From NCBI GenBank assembly GCA_903873395.1, contig CAIQOJ010000093.1:1-49375 (forward strand): a stretch of DNA of 49,375 nucleotides, written 5' to 3'. Position numbers and translations under genes: made by a program. This document shows, piece by piece, positions 17,126-28,365 of the stretch (its first letter is position 1; the number at the start of each line of letters is the position of its first letter). The DNA is from an uncultured Acidimicrobiaceae bacterium. Lineage in GTDB: Bacteria; Actinomycetota; Acidimicrobiia; Acidimicrobiales; RAAP-2. Under the pieces are notes generated by a model, which saw only the letters and a list, made by a program, of their open reading frames with translations, did no database searches and was not told the origin of the DNA.

Positions 17126-20100
17126 GGGACACCTCCATGACTGCTTCTTCGACGGATCGACCTTCGGCGACCGCCCGTTCTGTGGCTTCAAGGACCCTGC
17201 GATAGTCACGGGGCATCACCTTGACGAACTGCTCCGATGATGCGACCCAATCAACCAAGAGGTGGGCTGCCACCGCCGAGTCGGTCTCGTGATGGTGGAG
17301 TGAGATCCGATCCCGCAGCCACATCCGATCCTCCGAACTCAACGGCTCGAGGTCGACCATCTCGGGGTTGTAGACCCGAGAGAGATTGCCCTTGGGGTCG
17401 TAGACGAAGGCCACGCCACCAGACATGCCGGCACCGAAGTTGCGGCCGGTGGGTCCGAGGACCACTACCCGTCCCCCCGTCATGTACTCACAGGCATGGT
17501 CACCCACGCCCTCGACGACGGCAATGGCACCCGAGTTGCGTACGCAGAACCGCTCACCCACCTGGCCCCGGAGGAAGACGTCTCCGGCCGTGGCCCCGTA
17601 CAGGATCACGTTGCCGGCGATGATGTTCTCCTCGGCGGCGAACGTTGCCGACTCGTCGGGCCGCACGATGATGCGCCCGCCCGACAGGCCTTTGCCGAGA
17701 TAGTCGTTGGTGTCGCCCCAGAGACGCATGGTGACACCACGGGGCACAAAGGCACCGAAGCTCTGGCCTGCCGAACCACGGAAGGTGAGATCGATGGTGC
17801 CTTCGGCCAGGCCTGCACCACCGTGACGCTTGGTGATCTCGTAGCCCAGGAGGGTCCCGACGGTGCGGTCGACGTTGGTCACGGCAACTTCGGCGGCCAC
17901 CTTGGTGCCGTCTTCGATGGCTGGCCGACAGGCGTCCAAGAATTCATGATCAAGCGCACGGTCGAGCCCGTGGTCTTGGGTGGTCACGCAGCGCCGCACG
18001 GCACCTTCGGGGGCCTCGGGAGGCATGAGGATCGGTGCCAAGTCCAATCCGGCGGCCTTCCAATGATCGACGGCCGCCTCAGCATCGAGGAGGTCGACCC
18101 TGCCGATCGCCTCGTCGAGCGTGCGCAAGCCGAGTTCAGCTAGATATGAGCGCACTTCTTCAGCGATGAACTCGAAGAAGGTCTCGACGAACTCGGGTGA
18201 GCCGGCAAAGCGCTCACGGAGCACCGGGTTCTGGGTGGCGATGCCCACCGGACATGTGTCGAGGTGACAGACGCGCATCATGATGCATCCCGACACCACC
18301 AGCGGTGCCGTGGCGAAGCCGAACTCTTCGGCTCCGAGCAGCGCTCCGATGACCACGTCGCGCCCGGTCTTCATCTGGCCATCGACCTGGACGACGATCC
18401 GATCTCGCAGATCGTTGGCCATCAACGTCTGTTGGGTCTCGGCCAATCCAAGTTCCCAGGGGATGCCGGCGTGCTTCTGCGAGGTCAACGGTGTTGCCCC
18501 AGTGCCGCCGTCATGACCCGAGATGAGCACCACGTCTGAGTGAGCCTTGGCCACACCGGCGGCTACCGTCCCCACTCCGACCTCGGCTACGAGCTTGACG
18601 TGCACCCGAGCTTCCGGGTTTGCCGACTTGAGGTCGTGGATCAGCTGGGCGATGTCTTCGATCGAGTAGATGTCGTGGTGCGGCGGAGGTGAGATCAAGC
18701 CCACCCCCGGGGTGGAGAAGCGCGTTTTGGCAATCCAGGGATAGACCTTGTGGCCAGGGAGTTGGCCGCCTTCACCCGGCTTGGCCCCCTGGGCGATCTT
18801 GATCTGGATGTCATCGGCATTGACTAGATACTCCGAGGTGACACCGAATCGACCCGAGGCCACCTGCTTGATGGCACTTCGCCGCAGGGTGCCATCAGCA
18901 TCAGGGGTAAAGCGATCAGGGTCTTCGCCGCCTTCACCGGTGTTGGACTTGCCGCCCAGCCGATTCATGGCGATGGCCAAGGTCTCGTGGGCCTCGGCCG
19001 AGATTGAGCCGTACGACATGGCACCGGTCGAGAACCGGGCCAGGATGGCCGAGGCCGGTTCGACCTCTTCCAGCGGGATGGGGTCCAAGACGCCCGTGCG
19101 CAGGTTCATCAGACCGCGGAGGGTGGCCAGGGCATGAGACTGATCGTCGACGGCTCGGGTGTACTCCTGGAAGATGTCGAACCGCTTCGATCGAGTGGCG
19201 TGCTGCAGCTTGAACACGGTCTTGGGGTTGAAGAGGTGAATCTCCCCCTCCCGACGCCACTGATACTCCCCACCGATCTCTCGTTCGCGATGAGCACGCT
19301 CGCTCGGACGCTCCACGTGGGCCAGGTGGTGGCGCCGTGCTACTTCCTCAGCCAGGACGTCGAGGTCGATCCCGCCGATGCGAGACACCGTTCCCGTGAA
19401 GTACTCGTCGACCACGTCGGATGCCAGCCCAACCGCCTCGAAGACTTGAGCGCCCGTGTAGGAAGCGACCGTCGAGATGCCCATCTTGGACATCACCTTC
19501 ACGATCCCCTTCGACGCCGCCTTGATGTAGTTCTTCTGGGCCTGACGTGGAGTAACGCCGGTGAGCAGACCCGAAGCGATCATGTCGTCGATGGTCTCGA
19601 AGGCCAAGTACGGATTGACGGCTGCGGCACCGAATCCCTTGAGGAGCGCCATGTGATGCACCTCGCGTGCATCCCCGGACTCGACTACCAAGCCGACCCG
19701 AGTCCTGGTCTTGACCCGCACCAGGTGGTGATGGACGGCGGAGACCAGGAGCAACGAAGGGATCGGCGCCAGGGTGTCCGATGAGTTCCGGTCCGAGAGC
19801 ACGATGATGTCAGCGCCATCCTCGATGGCCGCAGTCACCTTGGCTCGCACGTCCTCGATGCCGGCGGCCAATGCTGCTCCCCCTCCGGACACCTCGAAGA
19901 GTCCGTCCACTGCGAAGGCTCGAAATCCGGGGTTGGCCCCGTCTTCGTTCACATAGAGGAGCTTGGCCAGATCATCGTTGTCGATGACCGGCATGGGCAG
20001 GATGATCTGGTGGCACGAGTCGGGTCCTGGCTCGAGGAGATTCCCCTCTGGGCCAAGGGTAGACAGCAACGAGGTGACCAACTCCTCACGGATGGCATCC

Positions 20101-21740
20101 AGTGGCGGGTTGGTGACTTGGGCGAACAGTTGGGTGAAGTAGTCGTAGACCAGCCGAGGTCGCTCGGACAGCACGGCGATGGCTGCGTCGTTGCCCATGG
20201 ACCCGATCGGCTCAAGTCCGGTCTTGGCCATGGGGGCCAGGATCAAGCGGAGCTCTTCGTTGGTGTAGCCGAAGAGCTGCTGGCGTCCGACCACAGAGGC
20301 ATGCTGCGGGGTGAGCATGGACCGGGGTGGCAGGTCGTCGAGTTCGATCTGGGCGGCATCGAGCCACTCGGCATAGGGCTGCTCGGATGCCAGGGCGGAC
20401 TTCACCTCGTCGTCTTCGATGATCCGACCCTCAGATGTGTCGACCAGGAACATCCGGCCGGGCTGGAGTCGACCCTTGCGGACCACCTTGGCTTGATCGA
20501 TCTCAAGCACGCCGACTTCGCTTCCCAGCACGACCATGCCATCGTCGGTGACCCAGTAGCGACCGGGGCGCAGGCCGTTGCGGTCGAGCACCGCGCCGAT
20601 GACCGTTCCATCGGTGAAGGCCACGGCCGCCGGACCGTCCCAGGGCTCCATGAGAGACGCGTGATACCGGTAGAAGGCCCGCCGAGCCGGATCCATGGTG
20701 CGATGGTTCTCCCACGCCTCGGGGATCATCATCAGCACGGCGTGGTGAATGGGGCGGCCGCCCAGATGCAAGAGCTCGAGCACCTCGTCGAACGATGCCG
20801 AGTCACTCGCCCCTGGCGTGACCACCGGGAAGGCTCGCTCGAGTCCGGGCATGAGTTCCGTGGAGCACAGCGCCTCACGTGCCCGCATCCAGTTGCGGTT
20901 ACCGGCCACCGTGTTGATCTCGCCGTTGTGAGCCATGTAGCGATACGGGTGCGCCAGCGGCCACGACGGGAAGGTGTTGGTGGAGAACCTGGAGTGCACG
21001 AGAGCCAGCCCACTCATCAGCCGGGGGTCGGCCAGGTCCGGGTAGAACTCGGAGAGCTGGTGGGAGGTGAGCATCCCCTTGTAGGTGACGGTGCGAGCTG
21101 ACAGTGAGGCCAGGTAGCAGTCGGCAACCTCGTGTTCGGCACGCTTGCGGACCACGAAGGCCAACCGATCCACGGCGAGGGACGGCTCACCCGGGCTCAG
21201 CGCAGTTCCCGAGGCGGGCGCCACGAAGAGTTGGCGCATCAAGGGGCGCGCTGACTCGGCCATCGAGCCGAGCATCGTGGCGTCAACGGGGAGGTCACGC
21301 CAGCCCAGGACCGTCATGCCTTCCTCTTCGGCGATGGCACCGATCGCCGCCTGGGCCCTATCGGCCTCAGTGGAATCCTTGGGCAAGAACGCGATCCCCG
21401 TGGCGTAGTGGCCAGGCTCGGGAAGCGTGAAGTCGACCATCTGGCGGTAGAACTCATCGGGAACCTGGATCAGGATTCCCGCCCCGTCACCGGAGTCCTC
21501 TTCGCTGCCCGTTGCCCCTCGGTGGGCAAGGTGTTCCAAGGCAGACAAGGCCCGGCGGACCAGATCATGACTGGGACGACCTTGCAGGTCGGCGACCAAG
21601 GCGACGCCACAGGCATCGTGCTCGAACTGTGGGTCGTAGAGGCCGCTGGTCGGGGCCTGAGTCACTCGCCGGGTGACGGTCACGGGAACGGGGACAGCCG
21701 ACACTGCGTCGGTTTCGGGCAACGTGAAATCAGTCGTCAT
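17118..21740 (-). CDS. gltB: Glutamate synthase large (alpha) subunit
   Basis: It transfers the amide of glutamine to 2-oxoglutarate, giving two glutamates, with electrons from GltD. The 1540-residue protein carries an N-terminal class II amidotransferase domain whose nucleophile is C44 in [12 protein letters not shown], exposed after propeptide cleavage. It also has the central and FMN-binding domains ([22 protein letters not shown]), the [3Fe-4S] cysteines in [15 protein letters not shown], and the C-terminal beta-helix with repeated G-rich strands. The ATG at 21740 was chosen because family similarity begins there; the frame stays open upstream to 22559 but runs antisense through thiO. Confidence 0.97.
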   Translation of the reverse strand: MTTDFTLPETDAVSAVPVPVTVTRRVTQAPTSGLYDPQFEHDACGVALVADLQGRPSHDLVRRALSALEHLAHRGATGSEEDSGDGAGILIQVPDEFYRQMVDFTLPEPGHYATGIAFLPKDSTEADRAQAAIGAIAEEEGMTVLGWRDLPVDATMLGSMAESARPLMRQLFVAPASGTALSPGEPSLAVDRLAFVVRKRAEHEVADCYLASLSARTVTYKGMLTSHQLSEFYPDLADPRLMSGLALVHSRFSTNTFPSWPLAHPYRYMAHNGEINTVAGNRNWMRAREALCSTELMPGLERAFPVVTPGASDSASFDEVLELLHLGGRPIHHAVLMMIPEAWENHRTMDPARRAFYRYHASLMEPWDGPAAVAFTDGTVIGAVLDRNGLRPGRYWVTDDGMVVLGSEVGVLEIDQAKVVRKGRLQPGRMFLVDTSEGRIIEDDEVKSALASEQPYAEWLDAAQIELDDLPPRSMLTPQHASVVGRQQLFGYTNEELRLILAPMAKTGLEPIGSMGNDAAIAVLSERPRLVYDYFTQLFAQVTNPPLDAIREELVTSLLSTLGPEGNLLEPGPDSCHQIILPMPVIDNDDLAKLLYVNEDGANPGFRAFAVDGLFEVSGGGAALAAGIEDVRAKVTAAIEDGADIIVLSDRNSSDTLAPIPSLLLVSAVHHHLVRVKTRTRVGLVVESGDAREVHHMALLKGFGAAAVNPYLAFETIDDMIASGLLTGVTPRQAQKNYIKAASKGIVKVMSKMGISTVASYTGAQVFEAVGLASDVVDEYFTGTVSRIGGIDLDVLAEEVARRHHLAHVERPSERAHREREIGGEYQWRREGEIHLFNPKTVFKLQHATRSKRFDIFQEYTRAVDDQSHALATLRGLMNLRTGVLDPIPLEEVEPASAILARFSTGAMSYGSISAEAHETLAIAMNRLGGKSNTGEGGEDPDRFTPDADGTLRRSAIKQVASGRFGVTSEYLVNADDIQIKIAQGAKPGEGGQLPGHKVYPWIAKTRFSTPGVGLISPPPHHDIYSIEDIAQLIHDLKSANPEARVHVKLVAEVGVGTVAAGVAKAHSDVVLISGHDGGTGATPLTSQKHAGIPWELGLAETQQTLMANDLRDRIVVQVDGQMKTGRDVVIGALLGAEEFGFATAPLVVSGCIMMRVCHLDTCPVGIATQNPVLRERFAGSPEFVETFFEFIAEEVRSYLAELGLRTLDEAIGRVDLLDAEAAVDHWKAAGLDLAPILMPPEAPEGAVRRCVTTQDHGLDRALDHEFLDACRPAIEDGTKVAAEVAVTNVDRTVGTLLGYEITKRHGGAGLAEGTIDLTFRGSAGQSFGAFVPRGVTMRLWGDTNDYLGKGLSGGRIIVRPDESATFAAEENIIAGNVILYGATAGDVFLRGQVGERFCVRNSGAIAVVEGVGDHACEYMTGGRVVVLGPTGRNFGAGMSGGVAFVYDPKGNLSRVYNPEMVDLEPLSSEDRMWLRDRISLHHHETDSAVAAHLLVDWVASSEQFVKVMPRDYRRVLEATERAVAEGRSVEEAVMEVSHG

Positions 21741-21932
21741 CGGGTGGCTCCAGCGAAGAAAGTAGGTCGGTGCGCCCGGGACGACGTTGGCCCTTGCGAG
21801 GAACGAGCATCTTACACTCACCCCGTCAGTGCCAGACAAGGTCCTAGCGGTACACGTCCGCTCTGGAACGTATCGGCATTCGGCTCCGCCCTCACCGGCG
21901 GTAGGAGCCGGTGCAACGCCTAGATTGGCATC
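21741..21932. promoter_or_regulatory. Divergent gltB / thiO intergenic region
   Basis: On the plus strand TAGATT (21921-21926) is followed after 6 nt by the thiO GTG at 21933, a leaderless promoter. On the minus strand TAAGAT (about 21809-21814) could serve gltB with a leader of about 65 nt. No TPP riboswitch consensus (such as CTGAGA) was seen upstream of thiO. No gene is visible in between. Confidence 0.5.
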
Positions 21933-23179
21933 GTGTCGCCATCCGACAGGCCAGTGCTGCGTGGCGAACGCGACCAGGCACGCCACGTTGTACCGGCTGG
22001 CACGGTCTCGGACCGAGATCGCTACGACGTCATCGTGGTCGGAGCCGGGATCATCGGCTTGTCCATTGCCTGGAGAGCAGCACAAACGGGATGCCAGGTC
22101 CTTGTCTGTGATCCGGATCCGGGCCGCGGTGCTTCGTGGGCGGCTGGAGGCATGCTGGCACCGGTCGCTGAAGCTGGTTTCGGCGAGGCAGCGCTCACCA
22201 TGCTTGCCCTGCAAGCCGCCAGGGCATGGCCTCAATTCGCCGCTGACCTCGAAGGTGCCACAGGACGCCCTCTTCACTACACAACAGCGGGCACGCTGCT
22301 GGTGGCTGGCGATCCCTCGGACCGCGAGGCCCTCGACCGCACCCTCGCCTATCACGTGTCGTTGGAACTGGCCGCCGAGCGCCTGACCACCAGGCAGGCT
22401 CGCCTGATGGAACCGCTGGTGTCTCCGAGCATCAGTGGCGGAATCATGGTGCCCGGTGATCACCATGTGGACAACCGTCGAGTGGTGGAGTCGCTCATCC
22501 ACGCTGCATCTGATGCCGGTGTGATCTTCCTGGCCGAAGAGGTGGCTGCCGTCACTCATGACGCTGGCCCTACCTCAGGGGTCCGCCTGGCCGATGGACG
22601 CCAGTTTGGGTCGGACGCCGTGGTGGTAGCCGCCGGCAGTCGTTCGGGTCAGATCGACGGCGTAGCCGAGGCTGACCAACCTCCGGTTCGGCCGGTGCGA
22701 GGTGTGACTCTCCGACTCCAGGCGGATGGAGCCCCACAATTGACCCGCACCGTGCGAGCACTGGTCCATGGTCGGAGCTGCTACTTCGTGCCACGGCCTG
22801 ACGGTGGACTGGTGGTGGGTGCGACGGTCGAAGAACGGGGCTTCGACCTGGCCGTCCCGTTGGGCGGACTGGGTGACCTCATCGCCGACGCCCGTCGGGT
22901 GATTCCCGCCATCGACGAGTACGCGCTGGTGGAGGTGGCTCCGGGGCTCCGGCCGGGCACACCGGACAATGGACCGATCGTGGGACCGACCCATACGCCC
23001 GGGTTACTCCTGGCCACGGGCCATTATCGCAACGGCGTGCTCATGGCTCCTTTGACTGCTGACGACGTGGTCACCACGTTGGTCGGTGGGATCGCCGCCG
23101 ACGGACCCTTCGCCAACTTTCGGCCGGGCCGCTTCCAGTCGGGCGACCCAGGCGAGTCGAAACCGCACAAGGCAGTCGG

Positions 23180-23183
<4 letters not shown>
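21933..23183 (+). CDS. thiO: Glycine oxidase ThiO
   Basis: A flavoprotein that oxidises glycine to dehydroglycine (iminoacetate), which ThiG uses to build the thiazole of thiamine. The 416 residues contain the FAD-binding motif [15 protein letters not shown] (about 34-48), the flavin-contacting segment [12 protein letters not shown], and the C-terminal [14 protein letters not shown] and [13 protein letters not shown] typical of the DAO/ThiO family. The first roughly 30 residues from the GTG at 21933 are not conserved, but a leaderless promoter directly precedes that codon. The end overlaps thiS by GTGA. Together with thiS-thiG it forms the oxygen-dependent thiazole route. Confidence 0.92.
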
Positions 23184-24327
<1,144 letters not shown>

Positions 24328-24329
24328 CG

Positions 24330-25238
24330 ATGACGACGGGACGCCAAGCGGCAACCGACTCGGACCGTCGCTCGGGACCTCCCGTGGCCATGACCATCGC
24401 GGGATCCGACTCCGGCGCAGGGGCTGGCCTCCAAGCCGACCTCAAGGCCATGAGTGCATTGGGCGTCTTTGCCACCACCGTGGTGACCGCCGTGACTGCT
24501 CAGAACACGTCGACGGTGAGTGCTGTCCACCCCGTGCCCCCCGAGATCGTCGATGCTCAGATCACTGCCGTCCTGGACGACTTCGCCGTCGGGGCCGTCA
24601 AGACGGGCATGTTGGCCACCGAGGCCATCGTCGAGGTCGTGGCTGCCCATGCGGCGGCTGGCAACCTGATCAACCTCGTCGTCGACCCGGTGCTGGTGGC
24701 CTCTACTGGTCGACTCCTGCTCGAATCCAGGGCCATCGACGCCTATCGCTCACGCCTCTTGCCTCACGCTCTGATCGTCACCCCCAATCTCTACGAAGCG
24801 CACATCCTGGCTGGGGCAGCACTCGACGACGCCACTCCCGGTGACATCGCACTGATGGGTGCGCTGGCGGAGCGGATCGGAGAGCACGGACCGACCTGGG
24901 TCCTCGTCAAGGGCGGCCATCTTCCTGGCGTCCACGAGCAAGACGGCAGTACTGCACCCGACCAAGTAGCCGACGTGCTGTGGGGGCCCGACGGACTGAC
25001 CATTCTCGAAGGCTCCAGGGTGGAGACGGCCAACAATCACGGCACCGGATGCAGCCTTGCGTCCGCCACCGCCGCACTCTTGGCTTGGGGCCTCGCAGTG
25101 CCCGAGGCGGTGGCTGGAGCCAAGAAGTTCGTCAACCGGGCATTGGTCGGCGCCGCCGGCTGGCACCTGGGTGCCGGGCACGGCCCACTTGACCCGTTCG
25201 GATGGTCAACCCATCCGGCCCCACCCCGCACGGATTGA
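24330..25238 (+). CDS. thiD: Hydroxymethylpyrimidine/phosphomethylpyrimidine kinase
   Basis: It phosphorylates 4-amino-5-hydroxymethyl-2-methylpyrimidine twice to give the pyrimidine diphosphate for thiamine assembly. The 302-residue ribokinase-fold protein has [20 protein letters not shown] near the N terminus, [23 protein letters not shown] and the anion-hole motif [12 protein letters not shown]. It starts 2 nt after the thiG stop. thiE and thiC are absent from the window, so the pathway is completed elsewhere. Confidence 0.95.
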   Translation: MTTGRQAATDSDRRSGPPVAMTIAGSDSGAGAGLQADLKAMSALGVFATTVVTAVTAQNTSTVSAVHPVPPEIVDAQITAVLDDFAVGAVKTGMLATEAIVEVVAAHAAAGNLINLVVDPVLVASTGRLLLESRAIDAYRSRLLPHALIVTPNLYEAHILAGAALDDATPGDIALMGALAERIGEHGPTWVLVKGGHLPGVHEQDGSTAPDQVADVLWGPDGLTILEGSRVETANNHGTGCSLASATAALLAWGLAVPEAVAGAKKFVNRALVGAAGWHLGAGHGPLDPFGWSTHPAPPRTD

Positions 25239-25262
25239 CCGACGGCTCGATGCTTCCTCGAA

Positions 25263-25358
25263 CTGAGGCTGCCTCAATCTGAAACTGCCTCGATCTGAAA
25301 CTGGCTCGATCTGAAACTTGCTCGATCTAACGGGGCCTCGCTCTAACGGGGCTCCGAC
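25263..25358. repeat. Six-copy 16-bp degenerate tandem repeat downstream of thiD
   Basis: Successive 16-bp units start at 25263, 25279, 25295, 25311, 25327 and 25343. Units 2-4 read CTGAAACT(G/T)(C/G)CTCGAT with one or two differences, unit 1 is CTGAGGCTGCCTCAAT, and units 5-6 share CTAACGGGG. The preceding 16 bp (25247-25262) may be a further worn copy. It is noncoding and begins 24 nt after the thiD stop. The rest of 25239-25654 shows no convincing gene. Confidence 0.85.
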
Positions 25359-25655
25359 TTGCCGCACCTCATCAACGAGGCGCCGTTGCTCAGAGTCCCC
25401 CGGCCGCAAGGCTTGTCCAAACCATCGCTTGACACACTTGCGAGTCAGAGGCGGTTCGCACCAGAGGCCGTACGCGTCAGAGACCGGACCTTACGGCCCG
25501 GCCCCTGCGTCTCCCCCGGAATCCCCCGATACCTGGAGGCAGAACCTCACGTGGAGGTCCATTCTCCTGACCACGCCGGAACGCGGCCATCTGGGGTCGC
25601 ATTGTGAATGAACGTCCTCGGAAAGTAAACACCTGATGAACTTCTTTCACCCTAT

Positions 25656-25682
25656 GTGAATTCATGTTCACTATCAGTGATA
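25656..25682. promoter_or_regulatory. Paired inverted repeats, candidate operators
   Basis: GTGAA-TTCATG-TTCAC (25656-25671) is followed directly by TATCA-G-TGATA (25672-25682), inside an AT-rich patch (25600-25690) that contrasts with the GC-rich surroundings. The second dyad together with the preceding C reads CTATCAGTGATA, the core of classical TetR operators, which may be chance. The next gene starts at 25768. Confidence 0.5.
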
Positions 25683-25754
25683 TTTCACGGGCAACCAGGA
25701 GGAATCGGCCCAACTGGCCATCCGGCCCAACGGAGCAACTTCGCTTCCTCACGC

Positions 25755-25760
25755 TACCGT
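25755..25760 (+). promoter_or_regulatory. -10 element for leaderless mRNA of the 25768 gene
   Basis: TACCGT, 7 nt, then the ATG at 25768. It lies about 70 nt downstream of the paired inverted repeats. Confidence 0.5.
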
Positions 25761-25767
25761 GGAGTCC

Positions 25768-26280
25768 ATGCTCTCAACCTTTCCCCTTCGCCTAGGTCAG
25801 GCGGTAGCCATCGGACGTGTCGCCCTCGGTATCTCGGCGATCGCTGCGCCCACGGCATTGGCCCGACCATGGATCGGCCAAGCGGCCAGCGACGACGGTG
25901 CTCGCCTGCTGGCCCGAGCCATGGGCGGCCGAGATCTGGCCTTGGGACTAGGTGCCATGCGGTCACTGTCGAACGGACCCATGTCCGAAGCACGAACCTG
26001 GATGGGCATGGGCGGCTTGGCCGACTGCATCGACGCAGCGGTCACCGTGCTGGCGTTCCGACGTCTCCCTCGGCTGTCCCGATGGGGCATTTTGGCATCG
26101 ACAGCAGGTGCAGCTGTGGTCTCGATGCGCGTAGCCCAAGCGCTCGCCCAGGATCCCGGCCGCGATGTTCCCTGGCCACCGGCACCGATGGCTGTCACGA
26201 CCGTCGGAACGAAGGACACTTCCGTGATCACCTTGGCGCCCCGTGGTGCTGAATCCACCGCCTCGAGCACGGACCAGTAG
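25768..26280 (+). CDS. Putative membrane protein of unknown function
   Basis: 170 residues with three or four hydrophobic segments, including VAIGRVALGISAIAAPTALARPW near the N terminus and LSRWGILASTAGAAVVSMRVAQAL late in the protein. The internal pattern LLARAMGGRDLALGLGAM, then ADCIDAAVTVLAF, recalls small actinobacterial membrane proteins with a conserved GxRDLxLGLG segment; their role is unknown. The last 30 residues are polar and Thr/Ser-rich. The ATG at 25768 is preferred to the in-frame GTG at 25759 because of promoter spacing. The next gene follows 12 nt later. Confidence 0.72.
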   Translation: MLSTFPLRLGQAVAIGRVALGISAIAAPTALARPWIGQAASDDGARLLARAMGGRDLALGLGAMRSLSNGPMSEARTWMGMGGLADCIDAAVTVLAFRRLPRLSRWGILASTAGAAVVSMRVAQALAQDPGRDVPWPPAPMAVTTVGTKDTSVITLAPRGAESTASSTDQ

Positions 26281-26292
26281 GCGTCGTCGAAG

Positions 26293-26958
26293 GTGACGGC
26301 ACCCTCCGCTGGGACCGACGCAAGCAGTACCGGGGCACCGGCCCCCGACAATTCCCGAGATGATGCTGCCCTCGGTCAAGAGGGAGAGTTCATCGATGAC
26401 GTGATGAAGGCGCCGTCGACCAAGTTGCCCGCGCTCATCGTGCTTGGCTTGGCGGTTGTCCTGGCCCTTGTCGGGATCATTGGCTCGCTGGTGTCCAGCG
26501 GCTCGACACCGACCTACCAACAGCGGACGGTGACGCTGCCCGATGGCAGCAAGGTCGCCATGACAGGGGCGGCCATTCCTCTGCAAGGACTGATCGGCAA
26601 CGGCGAGCCGCCCGGTGACATCATCGGCAACCTTGGGCTACCCAAGGAGAGCACCGTCTACGGCACGATCAGCGGCGATCAGGGCGCTGCCCAGTTCGAC
26701 CGGACAGCTCGGCTGACGAGTCCGCTGGCCGCCCAGCAGATCCTCGATGCATTTCGCACGGCCCTCCCCCAGACCGGGTGGCAGGTGATCTACGTCGGCG
26801 GTGCCCCCCAAGGCACGCCGGGATCCAAGGAAGTGCTGGCCAAGCGGGGCAGCGGAGACGGCTTCTACTGGGAAGTCGGCGTTGTCGTCGCACCCACGGC
26901 AGCCGACGGCACCACGTCGTTCACCATCGAACTACTGCAGCTACCCGATGGCGGCTGA
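26293..26958 (+). CDS. Single-pass membrane protein with extracytoplasmic domain, unknown function
   Basis: 221 residues: a cytosolic polar N terminus (about 1-44), one transmembrane helix (LPALIVLGLAVVLALVGIIGSLV, about 45-67) and an extracytoplasmic domain of about 150 residues without a recognised family. That domain alternates strands and short helices and contains AAQQILDAFRTALPQTGWQV, reminiscent of secreted domains with a conserved LPQxGWQV turn. The GTG at 26293 is the only plausible start near the preceding gene. Its last 18 nt overlap the convergent glycosyltransferase gene. Confidence 0.7.
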   Translation: MTAPSAGTDASSTGAPAPDNSRDDAALGQEGEFIDDVMKAPSTKLPALIVLGLAVVLALVGIIGSLVSSGSTPTYQQRTVTLPDGSKVAMTGAAIPLQGLIGNGEPPGDIIGNLGLPKESTVYGTISGDQGAAQFDRTARLTSPLAAQQILDAFRTALPQTGWQVIYVGGAPQGTPGSKEVLAKRGSGDGFYWEVGVVVAPTAADGTTSFTIELLQLPDGG

Positions 26959-28365
26959 CGGCGTTCTTCGCCACCATCGTTGCCTTTCAGGCTCTGGATC
27001 ATCCGCCCACCGCAACATCCAGGCCCACACGAAGAGATTGATCGGATACAAGAGGTAGCCCACCCGTGTCGCTGGGGCCAACAGCAGGGCGATGAGCATG
27101 ACCCAGCCGGTCAACGAGGCCACCTGAGCCGTAGTGCGGGGTGGACGCCGCACGAGATGCCGGATCAACACGGCCATGCCCACGGTGACGGCAAGCACGA
27201 CATAGGCGCTGTGGAGACTCGGGAAGGCATCGACGAGCAGGTGGCCAGGCAGCGCACTGGCTGCTGGTGATGCCACGCCAGCGAGACCCAGAGGGAACCG
27301 GACGACGTTGTCGATGAACGCGGATGGGTTCCGCAGGGCCACCGGCACGACGATCGGAATGACGACGGCAACGACGCCGAGGACATACGAGGCCGCTGGT
27401 CGCCAGCCCCGCCGGCCCGCACGATCCACCACAGCAAAGAGGGCCAGTGCCACGAGAGGCCACGCCGTGAACTTCAACGATGCTGCGGCTCCGAAGGCCA
27501 GGCCGGCAATGAGCGGATGACGACGCTGCAGAGCCACGAGGCCAGCCAGCATCATGGCCACCACGGGCATGTCGTCCCCTCCTGTGGCCAGCGGCAGCGC
27601 GGCAGTGGGAAACACGGTCAGCACCTGAAGTGCCCTGGTGCGGGCATCGGTCGATGGTCGCAGTCGACTCAACGCCACTACGGCGACAACTGCGGTGAAG
27701 ATCAGGAACTGGATACGTGCGTCAGTCAGGCGAGCTTCCACCTTGCTGCCGCTGGAGAACCCGAAGACGACCATTCCCGGCAGATAGGGGTAGTAGAGCT
27801 CGTAGACAGGGATGGCACGTTGGCGGATCAGGATGTGACCGCTGCGATCGATTACTTGATACGGGTCCTTGCCGTGCGCAGCGCGAATTCCTGCTCGTTC
27901 GACCACGAGCACCTCGGGCTGCACGTGGAGGGCTGCGTCACCATGAGACGCCCACACCACCTCGAAGGCCAGCGGTGCCACCGTGGCCCCTCCGAGGACG
28001 ATGACGAAGGCGACGATCCGGACAGCCCGAAAGCGTCGGCGACGGGTCGTTGGGGCTCCCGGGCCGGGTGGCCCCGTCGCGTCACGGGTCACGCGCATCC
28101 TGGCCACCACCAGCATCACGATGGCAGCGACCGCATAGGGCCCGACAGCCATCTTCCCCCACTCCCGATAGAGGGGGATGCCAGCCAGCACCGCCGTGGC
28201 CCCGGCAAAGAGGGCGGATAGTCCATACAGCAAGGCGTCACGACCATCTCCGGACAGTGACTGGAGCCATGCCGGTATGCGGCCGGTTGAACCAGGCCAC
28301 CGGGACCATCGCCCATTGGTCGGTGATGTAGCACCCGATGCGCCGCTCGCTACAGAGAACTTCAC
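26941..28365 (-). CDS. GT87-like integral membrane glycosyltransferase (mannosyltransferase type)
   Basis: 474 residues with about ten transmembrane helices. The extracytoplasmic loop after the second or third helix contains AAHGKDPYQV, the G-x-DPY signature of polyprenol-phosphate-mannose-dependent (GT87/DUF2029) enzymes. Later come RRHPLIAGLAFGAAASLKFTAWPL, the conserved K-x-x-P helix, and VDAFPSLHSAYV. Such enzymes extend mannan or glycolipids on the outer face of the membrane; the acceptor is unknown. The GTG start overlaps the peptidase stop (GTGA), so the two are one operon. The 3' end overlaps the convergent gene by 18 nt. Confidence 0.82.
   Translation of the reverse strand: MKFSVASGASGATSPTNGRWSRWPGSTGRIPAWLQSLSGDGRDALLYGLSALFAGATAVLAGIPLYREWGKMAVGPYAVAAIVMLVVARMRVTRDATGPPGPGAPTTRRRRFRAVRIVAFVIVLGGATVAPLAFEVVWASHGDAALHVQPEVLVVERAGIRAAHGKDPYQVIDRSGHILIRQRAIPVYELYYPYLPGMVVFGFSSGSKVEARLTDARIQFLIFTAVVAVVALSRLRPSTDARTRALQVLTVFPTAALPLATGGDDMPVVAMMLAGLVALQRRHPLIAGLAFGAAASLKFTAWPLVALALFAVVDRAGRRGWRPAASYVLGVVAVVIPIVVPVALRNPSAFIDNVVRFPLGLAGVASPAASALPGHLLVDAFPSLHSAYVVLAVTVGMAVLIRHLVRRPPRTTAQVASLTGWVMLIALLLAPATRVGYLLYPINLFVWAWMLRWADDPEPERQRWWRRTPSAAIG

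Noticed and set aside
20010-21101. 363-residue plus-strand frame
   Set aside because: It is antisense to gltB and has no recognisable domain.
21790-22010. TPP riboswitch before thiO
   Set aside because: The expected conserved elements, such as CTGAGA and the ACCY-helix sequence, were not found.
21741-22559. Long N-terminal extension of gltB (frame open to 22559)
   Set aside because: The frame runs antisense through thiO, and GltB similarity begins at the ATG at 21740 with the catalytic Cys in the expected place.
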